This document shows positions 60,364 through 64,000 of a stretch of 64,000 nucleotides of DNA, one piece after another. A program made the translations under genes and the position numbers. Numbering within the stretch: the stretch's first letter is position 1; every line of letters begins with the position of its first letter. The stretch covers positions 10,917,001 through 10,981,000 of the forward strand of contig OU015567.1 in NCBI GenBank assembly GCA_907165135.1, read 5' to 3'. The notes below the pieces were generated by a model that was given only the letters and a program-made list of their open reading frames with translations, was not told where the DNA came from and did no database searches. Source of the DNA: Oikopleura dioica (lineage: Eukaryota > Chordata > Appendicularia > Copelata > Oikopleuridae).

Positions 60364-62606
60364 TTATTCAATGCCAAAAGCAGAAAAGATGTCACTCTTC
60401 ATGTCTCGTATCTCGATAGCCAAACCGTTGATGATATCCAGAAGTCTGCTCTCCAACTGATTCTGTGATGATTTGCTGTCAGCTTCCATTTTTCGTAGTC
60501 GATTATCCATATCCGCTGAAGTTGAAGGAGTCTTTTTGAAGAGCGATTGAAGAATCATCATTTCCATGAAACGGTCTTCCTTTGACTTTTTAGGGGTTAT
60601 AATTTGTTCGTTATTTATAGTATAAATTTTATACATTTATTTTGTAAATATGATTTGATAATATACCCTTTCCTTTTTACTAACCGAGTTTTCAACGTTC
60701 GAAATTTCGCCTGATAGATCTGAGATGTCGCCCGCCAGTTCAATGTCCATCAACGAAAGATTCTTTAAACTTTCTTCCATGTCTTCAACTGCTTCTTCGA
60801 GGTCACTTATTCTTTCACTATCCATTGTATTGACTTGTACTGTTGTTGGTGGTGCTATGGTCGTCGATTCTTCTTGGTCCTCTTCAGAGTCGAATGTGAC
60901 TGTTACCTCGCAATTCATAGACGGCTGGAAATTACTGGAAAGGAAGTTCGTGGCGTCATTTTGCTCGGAATCTGTTTCCAGAGCTTCTGTTAAGTCGGCC
61001 ATAATAGATACCTCGAGCGACTGCAAATCTAAGAAAAATGTCATTCATGTCATGTCTTATATCAGATAAAAGACATCTCTGTTAAGAATTACCTAATGGT
61101 GAATTAATGTCTGTATTATTTGCTGAAGTTGTATAATCCAAGGTAATGGTCACGGTTGTAGAAGCAGTTGCGGATCGTCGACGACGGTTGACCTGGTTCT
61201 TTGAATACTTGATTTGTACATCGAGGTCGAGGTTGTTCTCCGTAGCGATGGTATCCCAACTCAGTGAGAATATGTTATAAATAACGGACGTAAGCAAGGC
61301 GTAAGAACTCGATGTTTTATCAAGTAGCTCTGAAGACCAAGTCCAGTCATTTTCGAATTCTATATTGACTGAAACATCGAAGGTTATTCCTTCGGCGAAG
61401 AGCATCAGGACCAAAGTTTTGTTGAAATCAGGATATACAACAGTTCCGGAAAGGGCTAGTGACTAAAATTGGATTAACCTAAAGAGGAAAAAGTTGAACT
61501 TTTACCTCTACGATTTGGTCAATTTCTTGCTCCACTTTTTGTTCGATTTCTACTCCCTCGATATAAAAATTCCCTTCTTGTGGTGCACTGTCGACTGTAA
61601 TGTACAATACATCATAAATGTCGTTAAATTCCACACATAGCGAGTGATCGTCTATCAAATCAGTTTCAAATGCATCGATGATATCGTCGACAATGCCAGT
61701 TGAGCTGAGGAAAATCTTCTTTTCGTAAATAACTCGGTACGTATCGTCTTGAAGCGTTGTGTTGCAGGTTTGAGGCGTGAAGATTGTGTCTTTGAATTGA
61801 GAAATATTGGATTCTTCCTCAGCTGGGGTGGCTTCTTCTACGACTTCTTCAATTTCTATCCTGGTAATATTGATCTTAGTTGGGGCATCTAAAATGTCAT
61901 TTGGATCGACGCCGGTTTCATTTTTCGTACTTTCGGAAATCGTTTCTGATGCTTCAATAAGAATCGATAGAATTTCTTGTTCCGAGGTGTTTGTATTTGT
62001 TGTATTTGAGCTGAAATTTTCCTGTGAATCGCTATCGTCCGTAGTTGTACTGGAGATATCCGTGTCTGTGTTGTTTTCTGAAATATCGACCACTTGTGTT
62101 ACTGACAATTCGATATCAATAAAAAATGTGACGGTTGGAGAAGAGTTTAGCGATCTCCGTTTTCTCAGCTGAGCTTGCGTGCATGTCACATTCGCACTTG
62201 CTTTCGACGAGCTCGACTCGATAGCATTCAGCATTTTGTTCTCGCATTCAGCAGCTGTCGTATTTGATGGGAAAAGAGCCTCTACAATTGCACTTGCCGT
62301 CTTCTTTACCACAGGGACTTCGCAAATTCCCTCTATTTCCCAAACACATCCTCCAGGCTTTGCAATAAGAATTGTGTTGAAAAGTATATCCATGCAGTCA
62401 CATGTCATTGTTACTCTCTCGAGGCACTGTGCTGAACAGCTTTTTCCGTGTTGAAATGATCTTCCCTCGCAGGTATTACTTCTCGCGTCCGGGTAGATGA
62501 TGTTGCTCTCGCAGAAGGGGTCCAGCGTTGTGAATTGAGTGATGATGCTTGCTGTTTGCATAGAGGAAAGCACTCTTTGGATGAAAAATAGTAGGATCAT
62601 TTTCAA
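60364..62606 (-). CDS. Secreted tetrabasic SEA-like module protein (family copy 3)
   Basis: Exons 61506-62606, 61093-61462, 60667-61028 and 60364-60585, fully open. Signal peptide (MKMILLFFIQRVLSSMQ); an eight-Cys module (CEGRSFQHGKSCSAQC, KPGGCVW); module 1 with LRKRRSLNSS; a Ser/Thr/Asn-rich acidic linker; module 2 (TYRVIYEKKIFLSS, YDVLYITVDS); module 3 (FENDWTWSSELLDKTSSSYA, VNRRRRSATAS, TVTITLDY); a linker with TTIAPPTT; a heptad segment; and the coiled coil NRLRKMEADSKSSQNQLE ending IFSAFGIE. In modules 1 and 3 the basic motif sits between a helix and a beta strand, where SEA-type domains are cleaved. N-glycosylation sequons are frequent. This is the best reference member of the family. 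Function is unknown. Confidence 0.8.
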
Positions 62607-64000
62607 ACAAAAGCTCTCTTCTTTTCAAAAAAGTAGATTTTTCTCGTTTTTACTAACTGGTTGATTGATTCAGATAAATTTCAAAGCGTAATCTGGAAGT
62701 ATTTATAGGGCTCAATGGAAGGTGGCGCGCGTAATCGTAAAGGAGATGTGTGAGAACACCCTAAATTTGAAGATTTAGCGCGACGATAAGCAGGTGGATG
62801 TCCTTCTCGAACTTGACCGGTCTTAGCCTAGAAAACAATAATTTTTCTATTAAATGCTTCATCCGGTTTAACTCTATCAGTCATGCGATTTCAAGGTTGA
62901 GAATGAGTTTGAAACTTTTTCAACTTTTCGGAACAGTGATTGCAAGTAAATCTCTAAGGTCTTCTGTTTGAATCCTGTTTGATATCCTGAGTGAAGCTAC
63001 TTATACATAAAGCTTTGGAAATGCGGTGCTACTCGTGTGGAAAGAAATCATATATGAACAACTGATAACTTTACTGAATGTACGAGTATATCCCAGAATA
63101 TATAGTCCTCTTGAATTGGCATCATGCCAGCCGTCGTATTTAATTTTAAAATAATATAGAGCCAGAACTAGAGTTGTACAAAACAAGGAAGATTTTCAAA
63201 CCTTTCAGACAACAGAAATGTGAGCTCTTCAGTTCATGTGAGGTCATGAATTATATTTTCAAGGTCATTTCAAATATTGAACCCTAAAAACCTGATTTCA
63301 CGAGAAGATAAAAGATTCTGTTCCCATTGCATGGGCTAAACACCTGTTCGCGTGCTTTATCTACCGCTTTACTACATAAAACAGGTCCTTGCAGACGGTT
63401 CTTTCACCGATCAAAAAGCATGATTTGAACCCTCAAGAATTATTTACAACATTATAACTTGCACACATCGTAAACTCACAGCTTAATATGGCTTCAAAGA
63501 AAATATCTGTGAAATGACAAAATCTTCCAGCCCAAAATTAATTTTCCATCAACAGAATTCCTCCTTCGCCGGAGGAAGCCGTGGGAAAATCACACAAGTG
63601 CTCGTTAAAATTACGTGATTACTAATCACTGATTAGTAAAAGACTAAAAGAGAAGAAAACTCCTGTTGAATATAAAAATTGGATAATTTCTGCGGCTTGA
63701 ATTTGATATTTCGGGTTTTGTCGAAGCAACAACCTCCGGCCAAGTCCCCGAGAAAAATAAATCCGCCGTGAAGGCTCACTCTGACAAGGCTCTGACGGGT
63801 CCTATTCTATTTAATACATAGAGAATACGAATGATAAGCGAAGAACTATCACAACTAGAGAAAAGCTATCCTAGAAACACAGAAATCGGAAAAAGAAAGC
63901 CAAAATCGCCAAACAAAAGAGTCTCTGAAAGAATGTGTACTTGACTGCTTTCAATATTCCGGCTCATTTAGTTTTTTAGCTAAACTCGATGATTTTAGAA
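62607..64000. other. Right-hand interval without a supported gene
   Basis: Promoter side of family copy 3, then AT-rich DNA to the window edge. Only short chance frames are present. The 5' flanks of copies 2 and 3 share wording such as a GACCGGT...TTAGCCTAGAAAA segment (59649-59668 and 62816-62835), a possible duplicated upstream element. Confidence 0.4.

Overview
This is a gene-dense stretch of a small, compact eukaryotic genome. Introns are mostly 40-100 nt, protein-coding genes sit tens to hundreds of bases apart, and several introns begin with GA or GC instead of GT. Many conserved genes have an AG one to a few bases before the start codon, as expected of spliced-leader acceptor sites. 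This combination, with chordate-type proteins (TFAP4, CAPN7, GHITM, a hippocalcin-type sensor), points to a larvacean tunicate, most likely Oikopleura dioica. The assignment is inferred from gene structure and no species marker was used.

Layout. 1-8 kb: the edge of a proline-rich minus-strand gene, then non-coding DNA holding one ~200 bp inverted-repeat element. 8.1-11.1 kb (-): a large secreted mucin-like gene. 11-17.6 kb (+): cysteine-rich proteins, one with a single membrane span and a long serine-rich tail spread over many exons. 17.9-19 kb (-): the bHLH factor TFAP4, followed by ~4 kb without a convincing gene. 23.3-26.3 kb (-): calpain-7, head-to-head with a miniature histone stem-loop binding protein (SLBP, +). 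27.5-47.6 kb (+): a run of housekeeping genes in one orientation: SF1, MRPL14, PRPF31, CCT6, GHITM, PRPF3, a Derlin, FKBP12, ACIN1, a small membrane protein, NDUFS7 and ADSS. 49.6-55.9 kb (+): a hippocalcin/neurocalcin-type EF-hand protein, a small unknown gene, GLTP, UTP23, an unknown acidic protein and NDUFS3. 56-62.6 kb (-): a sushi-domain protein and two tandem genes paralogous to the mucin-like gene at 8-11 kb.

Four genes act in pre-mRNA splicing: SF1 (branch point recognition), PRPF31 and PRPF3 (U4/U6 snRNP) and ACIN1 (exon-junction/ASAP). SLBP serves histone mRNA. NDUFS7 and NDUFS3 are both complex I subunits. The most novel content is the three-member secreted family. Each member has a signal peptide, an eight-cysteine module, two modules carrying a tetrabasic motif followed by Ser inside a SEA-like fold pattern, one related module without it, and a C-terminal coiled coil. 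The copy at 8-11 kb also has a long poly-threonine tract.

Nine single-base frame breaks fall in homopolymer runs, seven of them in genes that are otherwise clearly conserved or intact. They most likely reflect consensus errors in the assembly rather than gene death. All exon coordinates were read by eye from splice signals, reading-frame continuity and remembered family sequences. No alignment or database search was run.
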